Assembly: GCF_000429245.1 (NCBI RefSeq) | Contig: NZ_AUBM01000014.1 | Location: 1 to 64,000, forward strand | Source: Schaalia georgiae DSM 6843 | Lineage (GTDB): Bacteria > Actinomycetota > Actinomycetes > Actinomycetales > Actinomycetaceae | Length of the DNA stretch: 64,000 nt | Reading direction: 5' to 3' | Shown here: piece after piece, positions 35,014 through 43,309 of the stretch | How positions within the stretch are numbered: the first letter of the stretch is position 1 | How the letters are laid out: the number at the start of each line of letters is the position of its first letter | Notes under the pieces: generated by a model | The model's input: the letters and a program-made list of their open reading frames with translations, nothing else | Told to the model about the DNA's origin: nothing | The model's database searches: none | Translations under genes and position numbers: made by a program

Positions 35014-37625
35014 TCGCCATCCCCGCGCGTCCGGACGCGCGGGGACGCCTCCAACGGCACCCGCCACGCATGCTCCCCGGAACCAGTGGTGAAAGCCGGC
35101 GCGCCGGGGAGCTGGATCCGCGCGGTGGTGTTCGGCGGGACAGTGGCTTCGACGACCAAGCCGCCCCCGTCGCGGAACCAGCGGGAGGCCAGACGGCCGT
35201 AGTGTGTGTCGATCCACGCGCTCGCGGAGGAGATCTCGGCGAGCACGGGGGGGCGGATGAGGCTCGTGCGGTACCCGGGCTCGAGGGCGGACAGTCCGGC
35301 GACCGTCCTGTGGAGCCAGTCCGCGACTGCGCCGAAGGCGTAGTGGTTGAAACTCGTCATGCCGTTGTGGTTGAGTCCTCCGTCCTCTTTGATCCCGTCC
35401 CAGCGCTCCCACACGGTGGTGGCCCCAGCTGTGATGGGGTAGAGCCACGAGGGGCACCGGGTTTGGAGGAGGAGCCTCTCGGCGACGCCGATGTGTCCGG
35501 TCCGCGTGAGCGCGCCGGTGACCAGGGGAGTGCCCAGGAACCCCGTGGCGATACGGTGCCCGTTGTCTTCGACGAGGCGGGCGAGGTGGTCGCCCATCGT
35601 GCGGATGAGGCGGGCATCCACCAGTGAGAAAGCGATGGCCAGGGAGTAGGCGGTCTGGGTGTCCGAGGTCAGCGCGCCTCCTCGCGTGACGAAGACTCGT
35701 GTGAAGTCGCGCGCGATCCGCTGCGCGAGCCGCTGGTAGGCGCGGGCGTGCGAATGGTGGCCCAGTTCGCGCGCCGTCTTGTGGAGGATCTGAGCGCTGC
35801 GGGCGGCGTAGGCGGTCGCCACCAGCGCCGGGTCCGTCATCGCCCGCGCGGCGTCGTCGGGCGGGGCGCTCGGATCCAGCCAGTCGCCGAATTGTGGACC
35901 GGTGCGCCAGATCCCGTCGTCGTCGAGAGCGCCCTCCGCCGTGCGCATCCACGCGCGCATGCTCCCGTACTGCCTCCGGAGGACCTCCTTGTCACCGTAA
36001 GCCCACCACAGCGCCCATGGGACCGCGCACGCCGCATCGCCCCAGCCCGCGGTGGGCGGAGCCGGGTCGAGGACGTTGGGGACCACCAGGGGGACGTTCC
36101 CCCGTGCGGCCTTCTGCTCGCAGGCCAGGTTGGCCAGCCATTCGCCCAGGAACGCGTGGACGTCGAAGAGGAGGCACGCGGTGGGGGAGAACACCTGGAT
36201 GTCGCCGGTCCACCCGAGCCGCTCGTCACGTTGGGGGCAGTCGGTGGGGATGGACAGGAAGTTCCCGCGCGTCCCCCACACGATGTTCCGGTGGAGGCGG
36301 TTGACCAGGGCGTGCGAGCACGCGAAGCCGCCTGTCGAGCGCAGATCGGAGCCGATCACCTCGGCGACGAGGTCGTGGGGGGCGAGCCTCGTGGGCCACC
36401 CCTCCACGCGCACGTAGCGGAAACCGTGGAAGGTGAAGCGCGGCGCCCACTCCTCGGCGCCCCCTCCGCGCAGCGTGTACGAGTCCGTCGCGCGCGCGGT
36501 GCGCAGGGGCCATAGTGCGACATCGCCGTCTTCGAGGACCTCGGCATGCTTGAGGACGACCACCTGGCCGCGGGTGCCTTCGACGCGGATCCTCACCCTT
36601 CCCACGATGTTCTGGCCGAAATCGACGATGGGGGTGCCGTCAGGCGCGGCGAGGATCCTCCGTGCGCGCACGGTCTGGGTGACCGCGACCGGTGGGATCG
36701 AGCGCGGCACGGGGGCGGCGGTTCCGACGACGTGGATGCCGCGCCACGTCCCGCCGCGGCACACCGGGCTGCTCCAGTCGTCGATGCGCTGGCGGGCGTC
36801 GTGCGCCTCCCCCGCGTAGATCCCCGACGAGGTGGTGGCGGCGTGCGCCCACCTCCACTGTTCGTCGGTGTCGATGGTCCGCGAGGTCCCGTCGCGGAAG
36901 CGGATGCGCAGGTGGGCGGCGGCGGCGGGCGGCCCGCAATATCGGCGGCGCGCCCCGCCGGGCGGCCCGTAGAGCTCCGTGTACCAGCCGCCCGCCAGAG
37001 CGATCCCGATGGCGTTCGGGCCTTCGCGCAGCAGGCGGGTGACATCGGTGCACTCGTGGAAGAGCCGCCACCTGTAGCTGGTCCATCCAGGTTTGAGCAG
37101 GTGGTCGTCGACCTCCGTGCCGTTGACCCACGCCTGGTGGACGCCGTGGGCGGTTGTGTAGAGGAACGCCCGTTCGACGGGTCTGTCGAGCGTGAAGGCG
37201 CGGCGCAGCAGGATCGGGCGGGCGGCGTCCGCTTCGTCCTGCGGGCCGTGGAAGTCGCGCCCGACGAGCAGTGGCGCCCACTCCTGCCGGTCAAGCATGG
37301 CCCCCGCCACGGACAGGGGCGGGGACCACCCGGTGCGCGCGCCATCGGCCGAGGCGAGGCGGACCTGGACGCGGACGCCCCGCCGGGGCCGCACATCCGC
37401 GAACGGCCAGTCGATCAGGGCGGAGGCCCCGCCGACGACCTGGAACGTCTCCCCGGTGGAGCACCTCAGGACCGCCCGCGCCTGTGCCCACCCGGGGCCG
37501 GCGCCCTCGACCCTCCACGTGAGCCGGGGGCGGCGCAGGTGGGTCAGGCCGTCCGCCCCGCGTCCCTCGATGGTGAGGACGGGGATCGGCGCGCCAGCGC
37601 GCCCTACCGGTTCCCAGTCGTCCAT
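34986..37625 (-). CDS. Alpha-L-rhamnosidase, GH78
   Basis: An 879-residue enzyme removing terminal alpha-L-rhamnose from glycans or plant glycosides. Domain order is N-terminal beta domains to about residue 310, with a GH78 N-terminal domain WVNGTEVDDHLLKPGWTSY. A concanavalin-like domain (about 320-420; VDFGQNIVGRVRI) follows. The (alpha/alpha)6 catalytic barrel (about 440-790) has the hallmark PTDCPQRDERLGWTGD carrying the acid/base region. A C-terminal beta domain ends the protein. No signal peptide, so it probably acts on imported oligosaccharides. GGAGGGAGC precedes ATG 37625. It lies 67 bp after the LacI gene on the same strand and likely shares its control. Confidence 0.92.
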   Translation of the reverse strand: MDDWEPVGRAGAPIPVLTIEGRGADGLTHLRRPRLTWRVEGAGPGWAQARAVLRCSTGETFQVVGGASALIDWPFADVRPRRGVRVQVRLASADGARTGWSPPLSVAGAMLDRQEWAPLLVGRDFHGPQDEADAARPILLRRAFTLDRPVERAFLYTTAHGVHQAWVNGTEVDDHLLKPGWTSYRWRLFHECTDVTRLLREGPNAIGIALAGGWYTELYGPPGGARRRYCGPPAAAAHLRIRFRDGTSRTIDTDEQWRWAHAATTSSGIYAGEAHDARQRIDDWSSPVCRGGTWRGIHVVGTAAPVPRSIPPVAVTQTVRARRILAAPDGTPIVDFGQNIVGRVRIRVEGTRGQVVVLKHAEVLEDGDVALWPLRTARATDSYTLRGGGAEEWAPRFTFHGFRYVRVEGWPTRLAPHDLVAEVIGSDLRSTGGFACSHALVNRLHRNIVWGTRGNFLSIPTDCPQRDERLGWTGDIQVFSPTACLLFDVHAFLGEWLANLACEQKAARGNVPLVVPNVLDPAPPTAGWGDAACAVPWALWWAYGDKEVLRRQYGSMRAWMRTAEGALDDDGIWRTGPQFGDWLDPSAPPDDAARAMTDPALVATAYAARSAQILHKTARELGHHSHARAYQRLAQRIARDFTRVFVTRGGALTSDTQTAYSLAIAFSLVDARLIRTMGDHLARLVEDNGHRIATGFLGTPLVTGALTRTGHIGVAERLLLQTRCPSWLYPITAGATTVWERWDGIKEDGGLNHNGMTSFNHYAFGAVADWLHRTVAGLSALEPGYRTSLIRPPVLAEISSASAWIDTHYGRLASRWFRDGGGLVVEATVPPNTTARIQLPGAPAFTTGSGEHAWRVPLEASPRVRTRGDGDQWTAIVEV

Positions 37626-37692
37626 CCCGCTCCCTCCAGCTCGTCGTCCAGTGCGGGCCCGCGCCCGGTTGGCGCACCCGGGGCGCGCCCTT

Positions 37693-38703
37693 TCAAGCGC
37701 CTCTAGTGGTCGAACAGCGCACGACCAGTTCCGGGGCGATCCGCAGCGCCTGGTGCCGGTGCGACTCCGGGGCGTCCGCCTCGTCGATCAGCAGGCGGAC
37801 CGCCGAGTGGGCGAGCTCGTCGACGGGCTGCCTGACCGTCGAGAGTGGGATCAGTCCGGAAGCGGCGTAATCGATGTCGTCGTACCCGATGACCGCCAGG
37901 TCGGATGGGACGCGGATCCGTCCGTCCGCGACGAGGCCCTGCAGGAGTCCGAGCGCTAGGAGGTCGTTGGCGGCGAAGACCGCGTCGGGGCGCCCCTGGG
38001 GGCTCATATCCCCGAGGATCGCGGCCGCCCTGTGGCCCTCGCTCATCGTTTGATCCGCGGTGTCGATGTGGACGAGGCGCGCGCCGCTGACCTCGGCGCA
38101 GGCCTGCAGCGCGCCCGTCCACCTGTCGTCGACTTGGCCGAGGGGGCCGCCGAGGAACGCGATGTGGCGGTGCCCTGCCTCGATGAGGTGGCGCGTCGCC
38201 AGGTACCCACCTCTGCGCCCGTCCAGGGTGACGGTGCAGAAATCGGGCTGTTCCTCGGAACTGAAGACCACCATCGGCATTCCACGGGAGTGGAGTTCGC
38301 GCATTCGCGCCGTGATGCCGCCCAGGGGCGCGATGAGGACCCCCTTGGACTGCTGCTCCTCGAACAAGTCCAGGTAGCGCCGCTCCCACGACGCCTTCTG
38401 GCCGCTGGAGCCCAGGACCGTCGTGCACCCGAGCGCCTCGGCGGCGTCCTCGACGGCGTGCGCCAGGGACGCGAAGAACGGGTTGGCGATGTTGAGGACG
38501 ACCATTCCGATCGTCATCGTCCCGCCGGTGCGCAGTTGGCGGGCGAGTTCGTTGCGCACGAACCCCATTTGCTCCATGATTGCCAGGACTCGCTCGCGGG
38601 TCGTGTCAGAAACCCGTTCGGGCCTGTTGAGCGTGTTCGACACGGTAGTGATCGACACGCCAGCCCGTTGGGCCACCTCGCGTAGGCCGACTCTGGTGGG
38701 CAT
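37693..38703 (-). CDS. LacI-family transcriptional repressor
   Basis: A 336-residue regulator: N-terminal LacI helix-turn-helix and hinge (about 5-55; LREVAQRAGVSITTVSNTLN) and a periplasmic-binding-protein-like sugar domain (about 62-330; GMVVLNIANPFFASL, VFAANDLLALGLLQG, VIGYDDIDYAASGLIPLSTV). The start is ATG 38703 with AGGAG 7 nt upstream; the longer open frame has no supported start. It lies divergent from the sugar ABC operon. Two near-identical palindromes (38775-38790 and 38943-38958) are its probable operators, giving control of both directions and autoregulation. Confidence 0.93.
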   Translation of the reverse strand: MPTRVGLREVAQRAGVSITTVSNTLNRPERVSDTTRERVLAIMEQMGFVRNELARQLRTGGTMTIGMVVLNIANPFFASLAHAVEDAAEALGCTTVLGSSGQKASWERRYLDLFEEQQSKGVLIAPLGGITARMRELHSRGMPMVVFSSEEQPDFCTVTLDGRRGGYLATRHLIEAGHRHIAFLGGPLGQVDDRWTGALQACAEVSGARLVHIDTADQTMSEGHRAAAILGDMSPQGRPDAVFAANDLLALGLLQGLVADGRIRVPSDLAVIGYDDIDYAASGLIPLSTVRQPVDELAHSAVRLLIDEADAPESHRHQALRIAPELVVRCSTTRGA

Positions 38704-38763
38704 TGGATCTCCTGGGTTGATCTCATCCTGACGGCTGGCCCGCCACTGCGGACGTTTTCTCCC

Positions 38764-38790
38764 AGTGTACCTGGTATCAAACGTTTTACA
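38764..38790 (-). promoter_or_regulatory. LacI-gene promoter with operator 1
   Basis: TATCAAACGTTTTACA (38775-38790) is an imperfect palindrome around AAACGTTT, close to TGTAAAACGTTTTACA. On the minus strand TTGTAA (38791-38786), 16 nt and TACACT (38769-38764) give a promoter, so the operator covers its spacer. Confidence 0.5.
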
Positions 38791-38914
38791 AGTGGATTGA
38801 TGGGCTCTTGGGTGATGGGGTGGGGTGGCCTGGGTCTCTGGTTGTCGAGATGTCCTCATGACTTTTGTATGAGTTGCGCTCAGGTGTCGAGCTACATGAT
38901 CCACATGGTGGGCA

Positions 38915-38958
38915 TTGACGCCCACGAGATCCCTTGGTATGGTGTAAAAGGTTTCACA
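38915..38958 (+). promoter_or_regulatory. Promoter of the sugar ABC operon with operator 2
   Basis: TTGACG (38915-38920), a 17-nt spacer and TATGGT (38938-38943) form the promoter. TGTAAAAGGTTTCACA (38943-38958) starts at the last base of the -10 box and covers the expected start of transcription. It differs from TGTAAAACGTTTTACA at two positions, as does operator 1. Confidence 0.6.
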
Positions 38959-39061
38959 GACGAATCCCGTCGGAACGGGCTGAGTGCGCCGGCTGACATC
39001 GCCGTCGGTGCTGGCGCGACGCGGCCCCGCCTGACGATTCCGGCATGAGAAAGGAAGACCC

Positions 39062-40381
39062 GTGAAACGTACATATCGCGTCTGCGCGGCGCTCGTCGCG
39101 GGGGTACTGGCGCTGGCGGGCTGCGGATCCGCGCAATCGGGCTCCGGCGGGGCCGAGAGCGACACCTCCGGTACCACCCTCAAGTGGTGGGCGTGGAACG
39201 CGGCCGAAGCTGAAACGACCATCGCCGAGTTCGAGAAGCAGAACCCAGGGATCACGGTCGAGTTCACCACCTACTCCAACGACGACTACCTCAACAACCT
39301 GCGCGCCGCCCTCACGTCCGACAAGGGCCCCGACGTCCTCCAGCTCGCCCCGGGCGGTACGGCCGCCGCCTACGGAGACCTCGTCCAGGACCTGGCGCCG
39401 CTGGCGGCCACGGCGTGGGGCGAGGACTGGCGCAGTAGCTTCAACGAGCTCGGGCTCACGCAGTTGCAGAAGGGGGACAAGCAGGTCGCCCTGCCCTCGT
39501 ACATGAGCGCCGCGGGCTTCCTCTACTACAACTCCGGGATCCTGGGCGAGGTCGGGGCCGAGGCCCCCACGGACCTCGACCAGATGGCCGCGGTGTGCGA
39601 GAAGGTCCGGGCCGCGGGCTACGACTGCCTCGCACACGGAGCTAAGGACGCGTGGGTCAACCTGGACGTGTACCTGGCACTTATGAACTCCATCGAGCCT
39701 GGCCTCGTCTACCGGGCGATCGACGGGACAGAGAAGTGGACCGGCCCCCGTTTCGTCGAGGGCATGGACGCCTGGCGCTCCCTCTTCACCGGCGGGATCA
39801 TCGCGCCCGGGGCCGCCGCCGTCAGCGAGTACCCCGACGCCTCTACGGCTTTCCTGGAGGGCAGGGCGGCCTTCATCGCGCTCGGCACGTGGAACACGCC
39901 GGCGACGATGACCAAGACCGGGCTCGAGACGGCGCAGAAGAGCGTTTCAACGACGATCGACTCGACGTTCCTGTCGGCGGCCTTCCCCGCAGCCAGGGCC
40001 GGTGGCGCGCCGACCAGGGCGTTCGGTGGGCCCGACAACGGATGGGCGATCAGCTCCAAGAGCCGTCACCAGGAGGCGGCTTGGAAGTTCGTGTCCTTCC
40101 TGGCGGGCAAGGAGGGCCAGACGATCCAGGCGTCGGTCGGTAACTTCCCGGCGCTCACCTCGGTGCCGGTGTCAACCGACGACGTGATCGTCCCCGAACA
40201 GGCGGCGGACATCCAACGCCAGGAGGAGGAGCTCGCTGGGATGGTCGGATACCGCCAGATCCCCTACCCGGACCTGGAGGCCGCCCTGGGGCAGGCGCTG
40301 GGGGAGGTCGCTGCCGGCACCTCGACCCCCCAGGACGCCCTCGCGCAGGTTGAAACAGTGTCTTCGACGCTGTCCCGTTAG
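39062..40381 (+). CDS. Sugar-binding lipoprotein of an ABC importer
   Basis: A 439-residue extracellular solute-binding protein of family 1. The signal peptide ends in a lipobox LALAGC (Cys at about 21), then a Ser/Gly linker and the binding fold, starting LKWWAWNAAEAETTIAEFEK and with GRAAFIALGTWNTPATM and FGGPDNGWAISSKSRHQEAA, which are usual in oligosaccharide binders. GTG 39062 follows GAAAGGAAG. It is the first gene of the LacI-controlled operon and feeds the two permeases next door. The ATPase is not encoded here; such importers often share one encoded elsewhere. Confidence 0.92.
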   Translation: MKRTYRVCAALVAGVLALAGCGSAQSGSGGAESDTSGTTLKWWAWNAAEAETTIAEFEKQNPGITVEFTTYSNDDYLNNLRAALTSDKGPDVLQLAPGGTAAAYGDLVQDLAPLAATAWGEDWRSSFNELGLTQLQKGDKQVALPSYMSAAGFLYYNSGILGEVGAEAPTDLDQMAAVCEKVRAAGYDCLAHGAKDAWVNLDVYLALMNSIEPGLVYRAIDGTEKWTGPRFVEGMDAWRSLFTGGIIAPGAAAVSEYPDASTAFLEGRAAFIALGTWNTPATMTKTGLETAQKSVSTTIDSTFLSAAFPAARAGGAPTRAFGGPDNGWAISSKSRHQEAAWKFVSFLAGKEGQTIQASVGNFPALTSVPVSTDDVIVPEQAADIQRQEEELAGMVGYRQIPYPDLEAALGQALGEVAAGTSTPQDALAQVETVSSTLSR

Positions 40382-40451
40382 AACCAGTCCGGGTCCCGGC
40401 CCCGCCCAGGGCCGGGACCCGGAAGAACTCAGATCGGAAACGGATCAGACC

Positions 40452-41353
40452 ATGCCCACCACACGCGCGGAGCGCACTCGGCGGCACGGCGCGGGAGCGG
40501 GCGCCTACCTGTACGTCCTCCCCGCGCTCGCCCTCATCGCCGTCACCGCGCTCTACTCCATCGCGGCCAACGTCGTGTACTCCACTTGGGACTGGAGCGG
40601 GATCTCGGACTCCCACGTGGGCGTCGGCCTCCGCAACTACGCGGACCTGTTCCACGACCGCGTCTTCTGGAAGGCCATCGCCAACACCTTGGTCTTCGGA
40701 GTCTCGACCGTGTCCCTCCAAATGGTCCTCGGCTTCTCGTTGGCCGTGCTCGTGCGGACGCGGGCCAGGGGCAGGGGAGTGCTGCGCACGCTCCTGTTCG
40801 TCCCCGTCGTCATCTCCCCCGCTATCATCGCCACGTCGTTCCGCGTCCTGCTCACCCCGGATGGGGCGTTCAACCAGATGCTGCGCGGCCTCGGCATGAC
40901 GGGCTTCGACCACGGCTGGCTCACCGATCCGAAAACCGCGCTCGCCACAATCATCGCCATCAACGTGTGGCAGTACACCGGGTACAGCTTCGTCATCTAC
41001 GACGCGGCGATATCCCAGATCGAGCCGTCGATCATCGAGGCCGCGCGGTTGGACGGGCTCGGCGCCCTGGGCATGGCGACCCGCATCGTGGCGCCTCTGG
41101 TCAAGGGAGATCCCACATGGTCCTCGTCGTCCTCGGCCTCATCAGCGCCCTGAAGACCTTCGACGTCGTCTTCCTGACGACGGGCGGAGGGCCGGGGGTG
41201 GAGACCGAGTTCCTCAGCACCTACATCTACCGGCAGGTGATCTCCCAATTCCACGCAGGGTACGGCGCTGCCCTATCGGTGGTCCTCGTCGCCGTCGCGA
41301 TGGTGTTCGCAGTGCTCCAAGTCCGTCTGGTCCAAAGGCAAGCAGATGTTTGA
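40452..41353 (+). pseudogene. Sugar ABC permease 1, frameshifted
   Basis: A carbohydrate ABC permease (MalF/UgpA type) split by a -1 frameshift near 41100-41117. From ATG 40452 the frame gives six helices and the start of the coupling loop (IIEAARLDGLGALGMATRIV), then ends at about 41153 in nonsense. The rest (MVLVVLGLISALKTFDVVFLTT and the last helix) continues in another frame to 41353. The joined product would be about 300 residues, normal for the family. A missing base in the sequence or a real mutation would both explain it. No slippery heptamer is seen. ATG 41117 could restart a 78-residue fragment. The partner permease is intact and overlaps its end by 8 bp, so loss of function would disable the importer. 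Confidence 0.8.
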
Positions 41354-42134
41354 CAAGCAAGGCCCCGTGGGGCGGGCCGCCAGCCAAGCCGTGGTCCTGG
41401 TCGCCATCGTCGTGCTGGTGGCGCCCCTGTTCCTCATCGTGCGCATGTCGGTCGGCGGGGAGGGAGTGGCCAACTACGTGCGGGTGCTGTCGACGACCCC
41501 GTTCCTGCGTTTCCTCATCAACAGCGCCGTTGTGGCGCTGACGACCGTCCTACTCGTCCTGGTGCTCGCGGTGTGCGCCGCCTACTCGCTGGCCCGCCTG
41601 CGTCCGCGCGGTTCCGGCGTCCTGTCGGGGCTGATCATGGCCGGGCTCACGGTCCCCGCCATCGCCCTGGTGGTCCCCGTCTACTCCCTGGTCGACAGGG
41701 CGGGCCTGTTCGACACCTACTGGGCGGTCATCGTCCCCCTGACGGCGCTGTCCATCCCCTTCGGCGTCCTCGTGGGATCGAACTACATCCGTGCGATACC
41801 GCGCGAGGTCTTCGAAGCGGCGATGCTCGACGGCGCCTCGGACCTGCGGATCCTGGTCTCAATCGTCGTGCCGGTCTCCCGGCCGATCCTGTCCGTCATC
41901 GCGGTCTTCACGTTCCTCGCGGCATGGAACGAGTACCTGCTGCCCCTGTTGTTCCTGCAGGACGTCGACCTCAAGGTCGTCACGCAGATCCCCACCTACT
42001 TCCAGAGCCAGAGGCTGGTCGACACGCCGAAGATCTTCGCGGCCAACGTCCTCATCAGCGTGCCCATCATCCTCTTCTACCTCTTCCTGCAGAACACCTT
42101 CAGGAAGGGCCTGTCGAGCGGAGCAGTGAAATGA
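41346..42134 (+). CDS. Sugar ABC permease 2
   Basis: A 262-residue MalG/UgpE-type permease with six helices. The EAA coupling loop is EVFEAAMLDGASDLRILVSI (about 157-176), followed by PVSRPILSVIAVFTFLAAWNEYLLP. The last 20 residues (LFLQNTFRKGLSSGAVK) are the usual C-terminal end for this family. It starts inside the preceding permease and its stop overlaps the next start (ATGA), showing tight coupling in the operon. Confidence 0.9.
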   Translation: MFDKQGPVGRAASQAVVLVAIVVLVAPLFLIVRMSVGGEGVANYVRVLSTTPFLRFLINSAVVALTTVLLVLVLAVCAAYSLARLRPRGSGVLSGLIMAGLTVPAIALVVPVYSLVDRAGLFDTYWAVIVPLTALSIPFGVLVGSNYIRAIPREVFEAAMLDGASDLRILVSIVVPVSRPILSVIAVFTFLAAWNEYLLPLLFLQDVDLKVVTQIPTYFQSQRLVDTPKIFAANVLISVPIILFYLFLQNTFRKGLSSGAVK

Positions 42135-43288
42135 GACCGCGTCCCAAGATCCTGGCGTACTACTTCCCGGACTACCACGTCGACCCCCGCAACGAGCGGT
42201 GGTTCGGCGGGGGGTGGACCGAGTGGGAACTCGTCAGGAGCGCCATTCCGCGCTTCCACGGGCACCGCCAGCCCCGCATCCCCGCCATGGGGTACCAGGA
42301 CGAGTCTGATCCGGCCGTCGCCCAGCGCTCCATTGGGCTCGCGCACGCGAACGGGATCGACGGGTTCATCTTCGACTACTACTGGTACGACGACGGCCCC
42401 TACTTGCAAGGGGCCCTCGACCAGGGGTTCCTGCGCGCGCCCAACCACCAGGGCGTGGAGTTCTCCGTGATGTGGGCCAACCACGACCTGCTCGACATCT
42501 TCCCCCGCGAGGATGCGCGGGCCAAGCCCCCCACCCTTAAGGAAGGAGCCATCGGCAGGAGGGCTTTCGAGGCCATGGCCCGGCACGTGACCCGCGAGTA
42601 CTTCGCGTCGCCGCACTACACGCGCATCGGGGGAAGGCCGCGCTTCTCGATCTACGAGGTCGGGAACTTCGTCCGCGGCATGGGCGGAATCGACCAGGCG
42701 CGTGCTGCGCTCGCCTGGTTCGATGCCCTCGCCCGGGCGGAGGGGCACCCGGGCGTCCATTTCGACGCCGTCGTCTGGGGGTTCTCGGTCCTGCCCGCGG
42801 AGGTCCCGCTGCGCGATCCCCAGCGCTTGATCAGCGGACTGGGATTCGCCTCGGCGAGCTCCTACGTGTGGCTCCACCACCTCGACTTCCGCAAGCGCTC
42901 GTTCCCCGACGCCGGGCGCTGGGAGGGGGTCGCCGACGAGGTCTTCGCGCAGTACGCCCACTACGCGAGTACCCTGGGGGTCCCGTTCCACCCGAATGTG
43001 ACCGTGGGATGGGACGCCTCGCCCCGCATTGCCCCCGGGGCGCCCTTCGACGCAGGGGCGCAGGCATACCCGCCGGTGTGGACCAGCAGCCCGGAGGGGT
43101 TCGAGGCCGGCTTGCGCCGTGCGAAACGCTTCGTCGAGGCCAGGGCGGGGGGCTACGCGGAGATCACCATCAACGCGTGGAATGAATGGACCGAGGGCTC
43201 CTATCTGCTGCCGGACACGGTGAACGGGACTCGGATGCTCGAAGCCGTCCGCCACGTTCTCGGACCCCGGGATACCCGAATCCGCTAG
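42131..43288 (+). CDS. WbsX / GH99-like glycan-active protein
   Basis: A 385-residue soluble protein with the WbsX pattern: AYYFPDYHVDPRNERWFGGG at the start, DGFIFDYYWYDDG, VMWANHDL, and the C-terminal INAWNEWTEGSYLLPD. The Pfam name says glycosyltransferase, but the fold is the TIM barrel of GH99 endo-mannanases, and a hydrolase role is at least as likely. It has no signal peptide. It overlaps the permease gene by 4 bp, so it is part of the import operon and probably acts on the imported oligosaccharide. Confidence 0.8.
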   Translation: MRPRPKILAYYFPDYHVDPRNERWFGGGWTEWELVRSAIPRFHGHRQPRIPAMGYQDESDPAVAQRSIGLAHANGIDGFIFDYYWYDDGPYLQGALDQGFLRAPNHQGVEFSVMWANHDLLDIFPREDARAKPPTLKEGAIGRRAFEAMARHVTREYFASPHYTRIGGRPRFSIYEVGNFVRGMGGIDQARAALAWFDALARAEGHPGVHFDAVVWGFSVLPAEVPLRDPQRLISGLGFASASSYVWLHHLDFRKRSFPDAGRWEGVADEVFAQYAHYASTLGVPFHPNVTVGWDASPRIAPGAPFDAGAQAYPPVWTSSPEGFEAGLRRAKRFVEARAGGYAEITINAWNEWTEGSYLLPDTVNGTRMLEAVRHVLGPRDTRIR

Positions 43289-43309
43289 CCACGACCGACG
43301 AAAGCGAAG

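Noticed and set aside
41100-41120. Programmed -1 frameshift in the permease
   Set aside because: No slippery heptamer or downstream structure, and such control is not known for sugar permeases.
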